A stretch of DNA of 64,000 nt, taken from contig NC_135569.1 of the NCBI RefSeq assembly GCF_964340395.1, positions 4,819,540 through 4,883,539 of the forward strand. Reading direction: 5' to 3'. This DNA is from Glandiceps talaboti (taxonomy: Eukaryota; Hemichordata; Enteropneusta; Spengelidae). The position numbers and the translations under genes were made by a program. A model generated the notes under the pieces. That model was not told the DNA's origin. It was given only the letters and a program-made list of their open reading frames with translations, and made no database searches. This document shows, piece after piece, positions 63,759-64,000 of the stretch; position 1 is the stretch's first letter; each line of letters begins with the position of its first letter.

Positions 63759-64000
63759 GTAAGTGTTACATGCTGTTCATCCTGAACTTTGAGAGTGCAA
63801 GAATTATTTTTGCAGTCTGTACGTACCCCTATATCTATAATGTAATCCAGAATAGGACATACAAGTAGATTGATGAAGGTGAGAAGATTGGGTATGACAG
63901 AACTTGTCCTGTATCAGTATGGGATTTGGAAATAGCTGTGGTAAGAATAATGAAGTGGATCGACCATATACCAAATACACATTTGTATGCAACCTAGGGA

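Overview
This is nuclear DNA from a bilaterian animal, probably a marine invertebrate. Genes are split into many short exons with GT-AG introns of several hundred to several thousand bases. The DNA is AT-rich and crowded with microsatellites, minisatellites, short inverted-repeat transposons and tRNA-derived SINEs. A multi-CRD TNF receptor pair, a kyphoscoliosis-peptidase-like (KY) protein and a vertebrate-like SEC62 fit a deuterostome such as a hemichordate or lancelet. A lophotrochozoan cannot be excluded from sequence alone. All gene models were built by eye from open frames, splice sites and intron phase. No transcript evidence was available.

Layout. (1) 3,555-11,433, minus strand: a TNF-receptor-superfamily gene whose cytoplasmic tail ends in a death effector domain (DED); eight coding exons, 458 aa. 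(2) 11,536-13,580: a roughly 2 kb transposon-like element with near-identical 26-base terminal inverted repeats and an internal array of diverged repeats. (3) 17,689-23,759, plus strand: a second TNF-receptor-like gene, head-to-head with the first, with matching exon sizes and phases in the ectodomain but an unrelated tail without DED or death domain; eleven exons, 459 aa. (4) 27,420-43,005, minus strand: a large gene with a myristoylation-type N-terminus, an array of coiled-coil exons and a C-terminal KY transglutaminase-like region that appears to lack the catalytic cysteine; fifteen exons, about 1,495 aa. (5) 44,611-53,374, plus strand: SEC62, complete in eight exons, 402 aa, including the C-terminal LC3-interacting motif. 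(6) 62,388 to beyond the window end, plus strand: the 5' part of a coiled-coil protein resembling CCDC150.

The two receptors probably share a function in extracellular ligand sensing. The DED form could couple to DED-containing adaptors or caspases directly, without a death-domain intermediate. That is the most unusual system in the window. The KY gene and SEC62 are divergently transcribed from a 1.6 kb interval. The remaining space is intergenic or intronic and is dominated by repeats, listed individually below.
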